Assembly: GCA_963921425.1 (NCBI GenBank)
Contig: OY992832.1
Coordinates: forward strand, 31,949,475-32,013,474
Length of the DNA stretch: 64,000 nucleotides
Direction of reading: 5' to 3'
Origin: Dryas octopetala
Lineage: Eukaryota > Streptophyta > Magnoliopsida > Rosales > Rosaceae
Shown: positions 36,149-48,024 of the stretch, piece after piece
Numbering within the stretch: position 1 is the stretch's first letter
Layout of the letters: every line of letters starts with the position of its first letter
Position numbers and translations under genes: made by a program
The notes under the pieces: generated by a model
The model's database searches: none
Told to the model about the DNA's origin: nothing
Seen by the model: only the letters and a program-made list of their open reading frames with translations

Positions 36149-39100
36149 TCAGTCCTGAGTATCCACTTCCATGGCTTCTGGTGCTTCACATTTCTCATAG
36201 GTCGGATCAACTTCTTCCTTGGAAATCAATTCATCCTTGTTGCAAGCACCAGCATCGCCATCATCATCAGCATCACTAGAATTGTTATATCCGTCTTCAT
36301 TACTGGTACAAAGCCGCTTCGTCAAATTAACCCTCTTCGCATTTTCCAACTCGTCATGAGATGGAGCTAAATCAAGTAATTCCAGTTTTTCTTCACAAGC
36401 TTCAAGTTTAAGAGACGTATTAACTTTGGAGCAACATACCTCTGCCACAGCACTAGCAGAGGGCATTGAGAGCTTCATGCTAGAACTGACTTTTTCAGAT
36501 ATATATAAGCATATATCAGGCTTCGCCTTTACATCAACCCATCTGTTCTCAACCCAGTCTCTGGAAGCCCTAATATCATTTCTTTGGAAAGTCAGAAGCT
36601 TCTCCTCACCTAGGATCACATCGAAAGAAATATCACTCATCATGATCACTGATAGGCAAACCAGATAACATATTTTACCCACTTGATCAAAACAGCAAGT
36701 CAACTTCTTGCCAAAAAAACAAAAAAGTGCAGGTCAACTAAGCAGTGCTATCTATGAAAGGTAAGAGACATAATTAAAATCAAATGAAAAAAAAAAAAAA
36801 ATCTTCATTTTTAGGAGCTATGCAAATCTGTAATTAAGCTTAGAAATTATGGATTCTAAGAAAAAAAATCCTTCTCAAAGCATACCAGGGAAGTAGACTT
36901 GTAGAGTATCAGTTCCAGAGATGTCAACTCCAGTAACAACACCTTCCCACCAGCCATCACACCACCATGCATCAACTGGCACTCCAACCTCAAAAGTGCA
37001 CTCTGTAGAATCATTGGGACGGCAGGGCCTGATTGTCAGGCGGCCTGAACATCTCATGCCTAGTTTATCAGGAGCAGCAACTTTAAATGCAGGGACCCAT
37101 TCCTACACATTAACAAAAATGTGAAATCTAAATTCCTTTTGTGATTGGTTTACACAAACAAGCCAATAAAAAAATACAAAACATTTCTTGAATATCCACA
37201 TATTATTGATGGAATTAAAGGCAATTTGTTTGATAGTGGTAAGGCCAACAATCACCAATGTTATTATTTCAATGCACTAAAACACTCAGCACAGAAGACT
37301 AGCAACCAAGCTTTACAATACTATTTACTGGAACAAAAAAGTGCCTTCGGATCTATTTCTGAGGCAATGCCAATAAAATATTATATACCACCAAATGTTT
37401 GCCCATGCTCCCCCCCATTGTGTAGCCAGAGGAGAATCCAAAATAAAGATCTCTATAGGATTGCATACCTCCAGATTGCCAGATCCTTCTACATCTTGCA
37501 CATCATCATATTGAACTTTGAGAAGCTTCTGAGATGTCTGCAAGACCTGACACCTAAACCAACATCCTCGAATGCCACTATCTTGACAGAGCAGCTCTAT
37601 CTTCTCATCAACCTTAAAAGACACAGGAAGTGGGGCCTCAGGTCCAACAATCTTAACTCCGATTGTTTTCCTTGATAATTTCAATTTCAACTTTGGGTAT
37701 GTTGGAACGCAATTTGTTAGCTGATTCTCAGTAACCAAATTTTTAACACCAGAACAACCAGATACAATTCTCTCTTGCCCCTTGTAGCTTCTATTTCTCT
37801 TACAACTCACCCTCAGAGGATCAGGTGTTAACTCTCCCTCACCTTCATCACAAAATTTATGGCACTTGACTTTCTTCTTGGAGACATTAGGGACATCCAA
37901 AGAAGAGAGAATTGCTTGATTAGAATACCCCCGCAATTTAGCAAGACTGAAGGGCCTAACCTTATGATTCTTAAGTTGCCTAAAGCACATATGGACTCCA
38001 GATGAACAATTTGGAGCAACAATAGCCAAACATTTCTCATAGTGCTTAGGAGTCAAAACTGTTGCAGGACTGTCAACACACTCAGCACTGATCACCTGGA
38101 CATGAGGTGTGATAAAAACTTCTCTCGGGTGTGGATTTAGATGAGGGATTGCATCCTCGACCTCTTGAGCATGGTGAAACCACCGGACTTTGACCTTTTT
38201 CTTCCCTTTCTTGTCTTCATACATGTCTTCCAAGTAACCAAGGTAGTGGTGCTCTTCTAAAGCCATTATACACACAAAGGAATGGACCTGACAATCAGGG
38301 CCAGAAAAATAAACATTCCAGAAAATCTCAGTGAAAATTAAATAGATGCTACTGAAGAAAAGAAAGAGCACCACCAAATGTAGAAATAATAAATTTTACA
38401 ACTAAAGAAATAGAAAATCATGCTTACAGAAATGGAAGTTGCTTTCCTCCAAAATGCAGGGTAGTGCTTGAGCTGTTTGGCACAAATCCAGGCAACACCA
38501 GACCATTCAATGTCTGAATTTTGAGCTTTCAATTTCCTTGGAATCTGGATTAGAAATAGAGTATTTACTAAAATATATATAAGAATCCAAAACCCAGACT
38601 CAGCAAAAGAGAGTTTGTGGATACCATCTGATCTGGAAGATAAGTTTGACCAGCATTGAGTCCAGTAATTGATAAAGGTTGTGTTGTTTCACTTGTTGGT
38701 GAATCTGTTATAGGAAGAATAAGTTTGTTTTAAATTTACACTTCAAACTCATATAAATACAAGTAGAGTCAAACGTGACAAAAAGACTTTACATAAATTC
38801 AGGCATAATACCATAATGACTGTTATTAAGGCTTTGAAAACTCAAAAGTAGTGAAAAAACAAGCATATCAACAAGTAACAAAGTAATGCTTTCCGATCTT
38901 TACTGGTCAGCAGAAAATTCCCAATCCATAAGAAAAATTAGCTCATAGCAGAATGCTCATATTCGTGTATTTTTTTAGATGAGAACGGACTGAATTTAGG
39001 AACACAATCACATTACCATATTTTCTTCCAAACCAACAATTTATGCTGATTGTCAACAGGTACCCCCCAAAATTCCATTTCCCCGTGCTTTCTCATGGGC

Positions 39101-40003
39101 AACAATGCACACATAGGAAAGTCTCATGATGGTTTATGGTAGCATTTGGCTCACAATAAGATTGGTAAACACTAAATTAGACTAGAAATTTCACACAATG
39201 TAATTATTGCAAAAATTAAGATTCATAATGAAATCCTGGTAAAGAAAAGGTACTCAAGCAACCAGCTTTTTCAACTTTCTTTAATGATTCATGAATGAGG
39301 TAAAAAATTGTTGATTTCAGATTGCTACTCAAATAGTTTACTTAAAAAACATAAATAATTTCTAAATATGAAAATCATAATTCAACCCTAGCAATGACCT
39401 AAATAACTTAATGCTTCCAATTAAGGATACCACTTTAATTGAAAACTCTCGAGGAATACCCAGAGGTGGACAAATTAATTTCCTAAACCAAACAGAACTA
39501 ATGAAAGAAAAGATATTACATTTTTCCTAATAAGCAATTTCGCATGTTATTCTATTCAATATACGAATAAGTTTCAACTTAAATATGCATGTCTATTAAT
39601 ACCCTGCATACCATGTTGTATCACACGCTGCACTCACCACATAGTCTCCGTTGAACAAAAGCAAGGAGTCGACAGCCAGAGTCTGAATTTCTAGGGTGTA
39701 AAAAATACACTATTGACATGAACTAAAATCTTCCAAAATTCCACAGGTGAGAAAGCAAGAGCACTTAGGGTTTTCAAAATCACCCCCCCCCCAACCACAA
39801 ATAAAGGAAGAAATTTGTATCTCACTATAATTCCAAAAGGTGAGCAATCAAATTATGGCTTCAAAATTAACAGAGCTAAACACATAATAAACACGGAAAA
39901 GATAGTGCAAAGCAAGAAAAGAAATTAATCGATAGAGTTAAGGTATGATATGTTACCCATTCTATCATTGGTGCTTGAAAATTCCGTCGACACACTCATT
40001 CTT

Positions 40004-40069
<66 letters not shown>

Positions 40070-42395
40070 GCTCTCTCCCTCCTTAAATAGGTGCAGTTGA
40101 TATGTGAAAATTGAAGAAGTAGAAGGCAAGGATGTTTAATGTGACAGGAGAACAAGCTGGCAGAAAGCGCTCATAAAAGATGACCATACAGAGACACGTA
40201 ATAAACAGCCTCTCTTTTTTGGAAAGATGCTGCAATATAATTGGGTTTACAAATTTCTTCGCAAAAAGTTGGATTTTTGGCTTATCAAAGGAAATCCAAA
40301 TAATAAGGCAATCTCCATTCACGATAAATCACTAACATATAGAATTAAGTTATTGTCTTTTTCCTGATTCCAAATCCAAAAAAAAAAAAAAAAATTCATT
40401 TCTTAGAGAAAATGTAGGCTGGAACACTCCCTCAATTCTTATAACAGAAAAATTTTGAAAGGAAAAAGCAGGTGAAAATTTTCTAATGCAAATAATAGTA
40501 TATTAATTGGAAAGGACTCATGTATCCTACCCAATGCAAATTTTCTTAGCTGATATGATTATGACAAAACTAGTAATTACATTTTCTAAATCTAATTTTA
40601 TAGGGTCGTTAGATCATGTGGAAAAACATGCGCTTATTGCATTCCTAAAGAAAAACTTACCACTGGCAAAACACAACTCTTTGGTACGCTAAAATAGGCT
40701 ACTATTAGAATTCCAAAGTCAGGTTCAAGCATGTCACCACCACCCCAAATAAAATAAATGAGCAGAAATAATTTGCCTCGCTAAAGCAAAGGCGAATAAC
40801 TTTTTACTATATATAAAAGTGGGAGTGTCATAAAACATTTGTTGGACAAATATACCCTTATTAAAACAAAGTTGTTTCAAAGAATATTTCATTCTATATC
40901 TTTTTTGTTCCCTTCTTTCTTTTTTACTTCATACAGTTAAAAGTTCTGCGAAAAAATCTACCAATTCCAAATAATTCACTACTATTAACATAAGAATTCA
41001 CCTTGTACATGTTTCTATGTTCAAAATTCAATAACGTTATCATACAATATATTTCACGTAAAACGCGAACACACACACACATGCATGCACACGCACGTCA
41101 TAGAATTTATAACCTACAGATTCTATGAAGCATGATTCCATTATTCTCAAAATTTACTTACTATGCTAGCCGATGAAAACATGTCTTCTTTCATATAGAG
41201 ATGGGGAGGATCATAAATCAATATCATCTCAATTTACAGTTCTAAATAATGTTCAGATTTAGAAAATTTAATGGGGTGACAGACATGAATAGATTTGAAA
41301 AAAACAAATTTGACACATTACATAACCAAATAGAATTACTGTGAGAGGGCTGTGCATTAGATATGCAAGTAGAATATGTTCCAAAGAATTACAGCTGAAA
41401 GATTGCAGCAAATAGCTCAACTGGCATGCAAATCAAAGTTGTAAAACAGATAATATAACGTTGCACAGCTTCTGAGGCTAAAATAAACTGAATTAAAGAA
41501 ATTCTTGACAACAACATTTTCTTTTAATTATAGAGCTTTGATTCAAAACATCATGAAGAAAAAGTTACACACAGCTTTGCATGCAATTTATCTTCCTAAA
41601 ATCACCTACTTTGTGTGACTTGTTAGGGCAATGTTAATTTCAAACTAATACGAAAAGTTTCAATTCATTTTTAACTAAAGGATTATGCTACTCATCCAAA
41701 AAATTTGAAGTACAAGATTCTAAATGGGAAGATAAAAGCTGCAATATTGAAGGACCAACTAATGCTTGCCTAAACTCAGAAAACTACATCAATGCAACAA
41801 ACAATGAAATTATTCGAAGTTACAAATATCTAAAGTTCACTTTGCATAGGAAATAGCTACCCCTTACCAATGTACAACCATGCATGCAATTTGTCATCCT
41901 AAATTTGGTATATCAAGTGCTACCCTTCTTCCATATTGATATTTTAGTCTAAAAAGTGCATTGAGGCAATGTTTATCATAACCTTTAATGATAAATTTAT
42001 ATTCAATCACAAATCATGACAAACTAGCATGCATCGTACTAATTCAATATAACTCAAAATCCCACGAAAGGAACCTGAAATTGCGATATATAACATAACA
42101 TACTTGAAAGCACCGACCAAAAACACCTGGAGACCAAGGATGCAAGCCAATCTACAACTTCTCTTCTTGCCCGCCATTTGGTACACGCATTAATGAATCC
42201 GTTGGACCCATAAGTCTCCACAAACTCCTCTGAAACAACATACATCATGTGCCTTATACTCCTCTCAGTCCCTATAACAGCAAGGACTAAATTTCCTGAT
42301 GCCTCCTTCAGGTAATAATGAACAACACGGTTACCACGCTCATGACACAAAATGTGCTCCTCCCATGCCACAAAACTATGAGTATTCGTCATCAT
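36149..42395 (-). CDS. BAH and Agenet (Tudor-like) domain chromatin protein
   Basis: Likely nuclear histone-mark reader. Minus-strand exons: 42395-42127, 40081-39957 (acceptor uncertain), 38704-38625, 38544-38428, 38287-37469, 37102-36886 and 36609-36149, giving about 695 codons. Exon 1 carries a conserved N-terminal module ([35 protein letters not shown]). The BAH domain spans exons 4-5 ([52 protein letters not shown]). Two Agenet modules follow ([35 protein letters not shown]), with an acidic Ser/Asp tail. It resembles the Arabidopsis At1g68580-type family. Exon 2 contains a (GA)n run that reads Arg-Glu if the acceptor at 40082 is used. Alternatively an ATG at 39999 could start a shorter protein of 578 residues without exon 1. 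Confidence 0.83.
40005..40062. repeat. (CT)n microsatellite in exon 2 or leader of the BAH-Agenet gene
   Basis: About 29 CT units on the plus strand, read as (GA)n in the transcript. It ends six bases from the alternative ATG at 39999. It is either translated as alternating Arg and Glu or lies in a leader. GA repeats in leaders are known binding sites for BPC proteins. Confidence 0.95.
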
Positions 42396-43380
42396 CCTAT
42401 TATTTAGAATGCCCCAAAATGATAGAAGAAGCCCCCTTTTATCAAATCACCTGAAAATTCCCAAGTTCACAAGTGATAAGCGTTTTGAGACACAAACTAA
42501 CCAACACAACTAGCATTTGGGTTCTCATAAAACTCAACCCCATTCACGAAAAAGTAAGGCACATACAAATTGAATAAAACTAGTATATAAGAAAAACCCA
42601 CCGTTGCTTGTGAATATTGAAGAGGGGAAAGTCTTGGAGCCAAACAGCCACCAAAGAAGTGCTTATGAGACAAAGCGAGTAAAACTGCCCAAAAGTGAAA
42701 ACAAGCAGAGAACTAGGGTTCTTAATCCGAGACCCAATTCAAAAAAAAAAAAACAAAAAAAACAAAAAAAAAAAACGAACTGGGTCTATCACCCAGCTTG
42801 GTTTCAAAGGCGAAGGGAACAAAGAGAAGATTGAAATGGCACTAACGGTGACTATATGAGTAACAAGGTAACAAAGGGTTTATGAGTTTGAGGAAGATAA
42901 GCAAAACCCAACAAGCGAAAAAGAGAGAAACAAACAAAGGGTGAGGTTTTTCAGTGGTTGAAACAGAGAAGCAAAGGAGTGAGTTTTGGTTAAAGGGTTT
43001 GGGGAGAAAGAGAGAGAAAGAGAGGAAAGAGTGGGTTGTCTATGGAACTTCAAGAAGGGACTGAATGACCTAATGTTAGAGAGGGAGAGGGGGCGTGGGG
43101 GGCGCAGCGCAGGACATGAGTCGGGGTTTCCAGAGCTTGGGAACCAAGGCAGCCCATAACATCTGGTGAGAAGGAAGTGAAGGTATGGAGGAAAAGAGTG
43201 AGGGTAGAAAGGGAATTGTGAGATTTGCGTGAGGTTATTCTTGTACGTTTCACTCGTGGGATTCCTTGGACACGTGCTATACGCTTTACGTCGTCTTCGA
43301 AGACTAGACTACGACTAAGAGTTTAACTAGGTAAAAGGGTGACTCCATTTTAAAAAGAATTAATTACGCTCCCTTTTATT
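42396..43380. other. Upstream region of the BAH-Agenet gene
   Basis: Contains purine-rich sequence, A-runs (42741-42776) and a CACGTG G-box at 43271-43276. It probably holds the promoter and leader. The short frame at 42604-42834 ends in a Lys-rich run caused by the A-run and is not gene-like. Confidence 0.5.
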
Positions 43381-43384
43381 TATT

Positions 43385-44312
43385 ATTTTTAACATGTAAT
43401 ACCCTTATTAGTAAAATATAATAATTAGGTTAGTTTTTTAATAATCAGGTCACTTTTCTTTCTCTTAGTTTTGTCTTTTATTAATAATCAGGTCACTTAA
43501 ATATGATTGTTGCTACTATTACTACTTTCTTGATCCATCATAAACATCAATCTCTCTTCTCTATATACGTTCCTTCTGCATATATCACTCATTTCATCAT
43601 ATCAATCAATATCACAATTTCATCATATCATTCAAACTCTGCAATTGTGGGTGCTTATATTTATACACACTTGTTGCTATTTTCCTTATAGTCAACATAA
43701 GAAGTAAGCACCCATGCAACATCTTTCAAAATTGGGAGAGTGTGATGAGGCAGAGGACATATCTATTTTTGGGCAGATCTGATCCAACGTTCTCGCCACC
43801 GTCTCTCCTCCTAGGCTCCTCCTCCTCTTAGCACTCTGCTCCTCTGCTTCCTGGGTCATGTTTTTAGATCTGAAACTCTTTTTCTTTTTGTCAAAAGATT
43901 TGAAACTCATATCTAAAAAAATATTGAAATTATGAATTGAAATTGCAAAATGAAAATGCAAACTGAAACTACAACTTTTTGAGTTTGTTAACTGTGTCAG
44001 ACAACTAAAACTGCGAATTTATAAGAGTGTTCCTCATAATTGAAACTGCGAATGAAAACTGAAACTACAGTGAAAATTGAAACGGTTTACGATTAAATTT
44101 GTTTGCATAGTGCTGAAACTGTTTTGGGTTGTGGGTGAGTTTATGTTGCTTGAAAATTAAATTTGTGGTTCTGGGTGTGTTGATGTTATCTGAAAATTAA
44201 ATTTATGGTTGTGGGTGGGTTGATGTTACCTTAAAATTAAATTTGTGAGATTAGATGCTTTTGGTTAACTTTTTGGGGTATGAGTACCTTAAAGTTAATG
44301 GACCCTTTTAAA
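43385..44312 (-). repeat. Compact inverted copy of the CTGAAACT-rich dispersed repeat
   Basis: In reverse complement this starts GTCCATTAACTTTAAGGTAC (44312) and ends near CTAACCTAATTATTA and GGTATTAC (about 43385). It matches 2597-2990 and the short host segments at 8930-8949 and 9346-9370 in the same order without the copia or MITE insertions. Around 43800-43870 it has unique GC-richer DNA. No coding capacity. Confidence 0.65.
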
Positions 44313-44349
44313 AATTACTCAATTATTCAGCAATTTTTATATATGTGTC

Positions 44350-44790
44350 AAATAGGCAGAATCAGCACAAGCACGACACGATGAAAACAGGCATAGCATG
44401 CACGAACAAGAAATGAGCCGAGCTAGCACAAACACGACACACATAAATGGGTCGGGCCATGCTGATTTTTTAGCCCATTAGGCAAGGCATCTTAGCACGA
44501 CACAAACTTGACATGGGCCTGAACTAGACACGACTCGCTTATTATTACTTTTTCCTTTAAATAGCTTTGCAACAAGTAAATTAAATTTTTAATAGTAAAA
44601 AAATATTTATATTTAGTTTTTTACCCTTAAAAAAAAAAAAGATTGTTGGCCTGCGTGTTGAAGGCATGGCACAAGCATGCCACGGGATGGGGGACTAAGC
44701 ACAACAAGACTATTAAATGGACAAGCACGAGCATGGTACAAATGGCCCAACTTAAATGGACCAGACCGACACAACCCGTTTGACGGATTT
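44350..44790. repeat. CACGACACG-rich degenerate repeat
   Basis: Many words such as AGCACGACAC, GCACGAGCATGG and GACACAACCCG occur on this strand. The style is that of a common plant dispersed repeat, but no ends were found. The following 44800-45268 is AT-rich and empty. Confidence 0.4.
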
Positions 44791-45277
44791 GGATTCTCTA
44801 CTTATTTTATTTTTACTTGTTTCAATCCTAACCATGTAATATAAATTCAAAAGGTAATGTAATTTCATTCACACCTAAAAAATGCTACAAATCTATTTCA
44901 TCTTTTGTTTCATACTTTTAAATAATAAATATATGATTAAGATAAAAAATCAAACAAAAACATAAAATTTAAATTCTTATTTGACACCTCTAGATGATAT
45001 TTCGTATCCTTTGTCAATTTTTCCTTTTGTTTTTCCAAACGTCAAATTAAAACTAAAAAAATAAAAAATGACCACTATGGCTAGTGATGACACAATGGTG
45101 GTGGAGCTGGTTATCAATGTCTTATTCTTTTCAATTGTTTGAGTAGAATTCTTTCATCCCAACCCATGTGTATAATTTATAAGAATTTTGTTTCATATTA
45201 AAAAAAAGAAGAAGTTATAATAATTTATTATGTGACAAGAAATGTTTTTTTTAGGAATTTATTTGTCTTATTTATAT

Positions 45278-45814
45278 GGCTAAATAGTCATTTTATCCTC
45301 TCAACTATGACCCGATTGTCAAATTGCCACATAAACTAAAAATGTGGTTAAGTTAACCCTTAAACTTTTTTTTTTTTTTGGCCACTAACCCTTAAGCTTT
45401 TTAAATATGCCAATATGACCCATTTTGTCAATTTCTTAAGATCATATCCATATTTCCATTAAAAAATATGTCATGTTCTATGCAGGTGAGCGTAAAATGG
45501 ACAATTCATGTCAAAATAAAGATAAAATAGCTATTATACCTAAAATAAAATTTTAAAAAATAAAAAACCTGGCCCCCACCCCCACCCCCACCCTCACCCT
45601 CACCCATTGCGTGCACTACCCCCTCCTTTTTTTGGCGGCCTCCCTAGATGATAAATTGTCTAGTTTACCCTCACGTGTATAACATGTTATATGTGTTTGG
45701 ACGGAAATATAGACGGAATCTTAAGAAATTAACGAAATGAGCCACATTGACTTATTCTTAAAATTTTGAGAATTGGATCATAATTAATTAAAGAGGTAAA
45801 ATGGCCATTAACCT
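45278..45814. mobile_element. MULE-type MITE (537 bp)
   Basis: Left GGCTAAATAGTCATTTTATC pairs with right (reverse complement) GGTTAATGGCCATTTTACC. Similarity continues for about 200 bp, including AATTTCTTAAGAT on both arms. The flanks, TATTTATAT (45269-45277) and TTTTTATAT (45815-45823), are a 9-bp duplication with one mismatch. Non-coding. Its centre holds a C-rich run at 45573-45606. Confidence 0.72.
45573..45606. repeat. C-rich run with quadruplex-forming potential on the minus strand
   Basis: Repeated CCCCCA then CCCTCA gives five or more G-runs of three to five on the opposite strand, separated by one or two bases. Confidence 0.7.
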
Positions 45815-45865
45815 TTTTTATATTTGAAGGAATAAATATTAGAATTTGAGACCGTTTAAATATTT

Positions 45866-46359
45866 GGTCAAATGATACTTTTGATCCATGTACTTTTATG
45901 AAATTTCTACTTTTGGTTTTGTTCTTTTAATTTTAACAATTTCAGTCATGTACTTTCAATACGATACCAATTAAATCCAAATCATTAACTTTATTTAAAT
46001 TGATAATGAAAAATTTAACGTGCATTGTACGTGAGTGACATTTCAAATATTTTATTCTACCTGGATGCCTATATAAGCAATCAGTAAGAAAAAAAAAAAG
46101 TTTTAGTCAAACTGAATATGTTAAATAGTGAGGAAGGGCTTAAATAGACATCTAGATAGACTAAAATATTTGAAATGTCACTCATGTGCGAAGCATGTGC
46201 TTCTACGTTGAATTTTCCGTCAACAATTTAAACGATATTAACTATTTAGATTTAATTGCTATTATATAGAAAGTATATGACCAAAATGGCCAAATATAAA
46301 AATACAGGACTAAAATAGAAATTTTGTAAAAGTAAAAACACCAGAGGTATCATTTGGCC
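45866..46359. mobile_element. MULE-type MITE (494 bp), family shared with 51851-52362
   Basis: Left GGTCAAATGATACTTTTG and right (reverse complement) GGCCAAATGATACCTCTG begin arms of about 200 bp that share AAATTTCTA, TAATT and GAGTGACATTTCAAATATTT. The flanks TAAATATTT (45857-45865) and TAAATACTA (46360-46368) match at 7 of 9 positions. Non-coding. Confidence 0.7.
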
Positions 46360-46368
46360 TAAATACTA

Positions 46369-46773
46369 TTGAGATCTCAATACGTATACCACTATATCGA
46401 TAGCAATAGAATCACCCTCGATACCACCTTCCTTTTCTTTGGATGATAGGCCTTGAGGGAGGTGATAGGATATTAGGCCCATCACATAACTAACTGTGAT
46501 CACACCCAAGAAATTTTTCAAGTCAAGGATGCCGTCAACTCCTCATCAGTGTCTGTAGCAAAACATGATAGGCTACCTTGGGCAACAGAAAATGGTAGCT
46601 TCCGCACTGAATCAAAACTCCTCTTATCTTCTATAAAAGAGAGATAAGGCTATGCAACCATGTCCACAAACTCGTAATGCAAATTGGAAAGGATAATAGA
46701 AAAAGTACTTGAAAGTAGGTACCAGTACTAGTGCTGGGTTTAAGCTTCACTCAGAGTTGGGGGATTGGACAAA
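46369..46773. other. Upstream region of the Ycf33-like gene
   Basis: About 400 bp of non-coding DNA, the probable promoter and leader. TATAAAAG at about 46632-46639 is a possible TATA box 135 bp before the start codon. Nothing else is recognised. Confidence 0.45.
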
Positions 46774-47403
46774 ATGAAAATGTCCACATTGAGCTTCCAA
46801 TTCCACCTCCTAAAGTGCACCACCAATCTTGCAAATTCAACCTCACATCCCTCATTTCTCATCCCCAATATCCCACAACCAAAACATTACCTTTATCCAA
46901 CAATATCATCTCCACCTTCTTCTAGAAAATGCAATAATATTGGATCCGTTAATGGTATAGGCAAGTCTTTAATCACACAACAAGTGCTCAGTCCCAAATG
47001 CCACATGCCATCCAAGGAAGAGAGTCCTCCATTAATTTCAACATTTGGGAACTCAAGGTTTGTGATAGTGGGAGTTGTTTCTGTAGGAGTTGTGCTGTTT
47101 CTGATGGGATTGGATGACCAAAAGGCTATGGCTTTGGGTCCCGAAGGGCCATTGATGGAGGAGTTTTGGGACAATGTGAGGAGATATGCACTTTATGCTC
47201 TCACAGTTAGTACAGGTGCTTTGTGGGCTGTCTTCCAGCCTATCTATGAGCTATTGAAGAACCCCATCTCTGCAGTTCTGATATTGACAATATTAGGGGG
47301 CGGTTTCTTCATTGTTTCCCAAGTGGTTTCAGCCATGGTTGGTCTCTCAGATTTTACTTATGATTATGGATATATATCAAATCCATTGATTAATTCCATG
47401 TAA
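46774..47403 (+). CDS. Plastid-targeted Ycf33-family (DUF751) membrane protein
   Basis: Single-exon gene for 209 residues. The start at 46774 (MKMSTLSFQFHLLK) opens a Ser/Thr/Pro-rich, acid-poor N-terminus typical of a plastid transit peptide. A second ATG two codons later is an alternative start. After a hydrophobic segment at about residues 87-105 (VIVGVVSVGVVLFLMGL) comes the Ycf33-like domain: EFWDNVRRYALYALT, QPIYELLKNPISAVLILT and GGGFFIVSQVVSAMVGL, with two predicted membrane helices. In algae and cyanobacteria ycf33 encodes a small membrane protein of unknown biochemical role; here it is nuclear with a transit peptide. The assignment rests on the FWDN...LLKNP pattern and the helices. 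The frame is intact. Confidence 0.8.
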   Translation: MKMSTLSFQFHLLKCTTNLANSTSHPSFLIPNIPQPKHYLYPTISSPPSSRKCNNIGSVNGIGKSLITQQVLSPKCHMPSKEESPPLISTFGNSRFVIVGVVSVGVVLFLMGLDDQKAMALGPEGPLMEEFWDNVRRYALYALTVSTGALWAVFQPIYELLKNPISAVLILTILGGGFFIVSQVVSAMVGLSDFTYDYGYISNPLINSM

Positions 47404-48024
47404 GTATGCATTTTACCTAGGAAGTTTACTTCTATTACACTTATAGAAGCAAATTGGGAGCAGTTCAAGTTAATTTCTTCCTTATCCAAGTACTTTGGCA
47501 ACTGCTTATTTGCATCTGGAATATTGTAATACATGATTGCCATGTGGCCAATAACCTTTTCTATCTTCAATGAAAGTGATAAAGAATTCAAAATCTCATA
47601 TTAATTTGAGTATGAATGTAACAGTAGAGATAAGATTTGAAGAGAGAGCTATGGTATATATAAAAAACAATAATTCTTAGGATGTGCATGAACCAGTTTG
47701 GCCCTGCTATCACCAGACTCAATTTCCACCTTTCAAATTTCAAACATAAATTAAGAAAAGCAAGCAAATTAAACTCTTGCATATATAGGCCAGCCTATAA
47801 GAATATAAGAACAAGACCTCTGCTCCAACAAAAGATTCATATATGTGGGTTCACTACTTAAATACCATGCATTCATCATTATATATAGTAAGGTTTCTTA
47901 TTTGTATTACATGTGCTAGCTTATCCTGGACAAAAAGGAAGCGGGTACTACTTATATATATATGGTAAATTGGTAATCAACGGTGGCATAGTAGTTTACT
48001 AATATGAGTATATATAGTTGATGA
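47404..48024. other. Convergent 3' regions of the Ycf33-like and TPD1-like genes
   Basis: Non-coding AT-rich DNA containing the likely 3' untranslated regions of both genes. No other feature was recognised. Confidence 0.5.

Noticed and set aside
39957..39999. Treating the ATG at 39999 as the only start of the BAH-Agenet protein
   Set aside because: A conserved N-terminal module is present at 42127-42395 and joins in frame, so the short form is kept only as an alternative.
42604..42834. 76-codon plus-strand frame upstream of the BAH-Agenet gene
   Set aside because: Lys-rich tail comes from an A-run; it lies in the opposite-strand leader/promoter and has no recognisable domain.
44350..44790. 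CACGACACG-rich block considered as a TIR element
   Set aside because: No matching ends or duplication could be found; kept only as a degenerate repeat.
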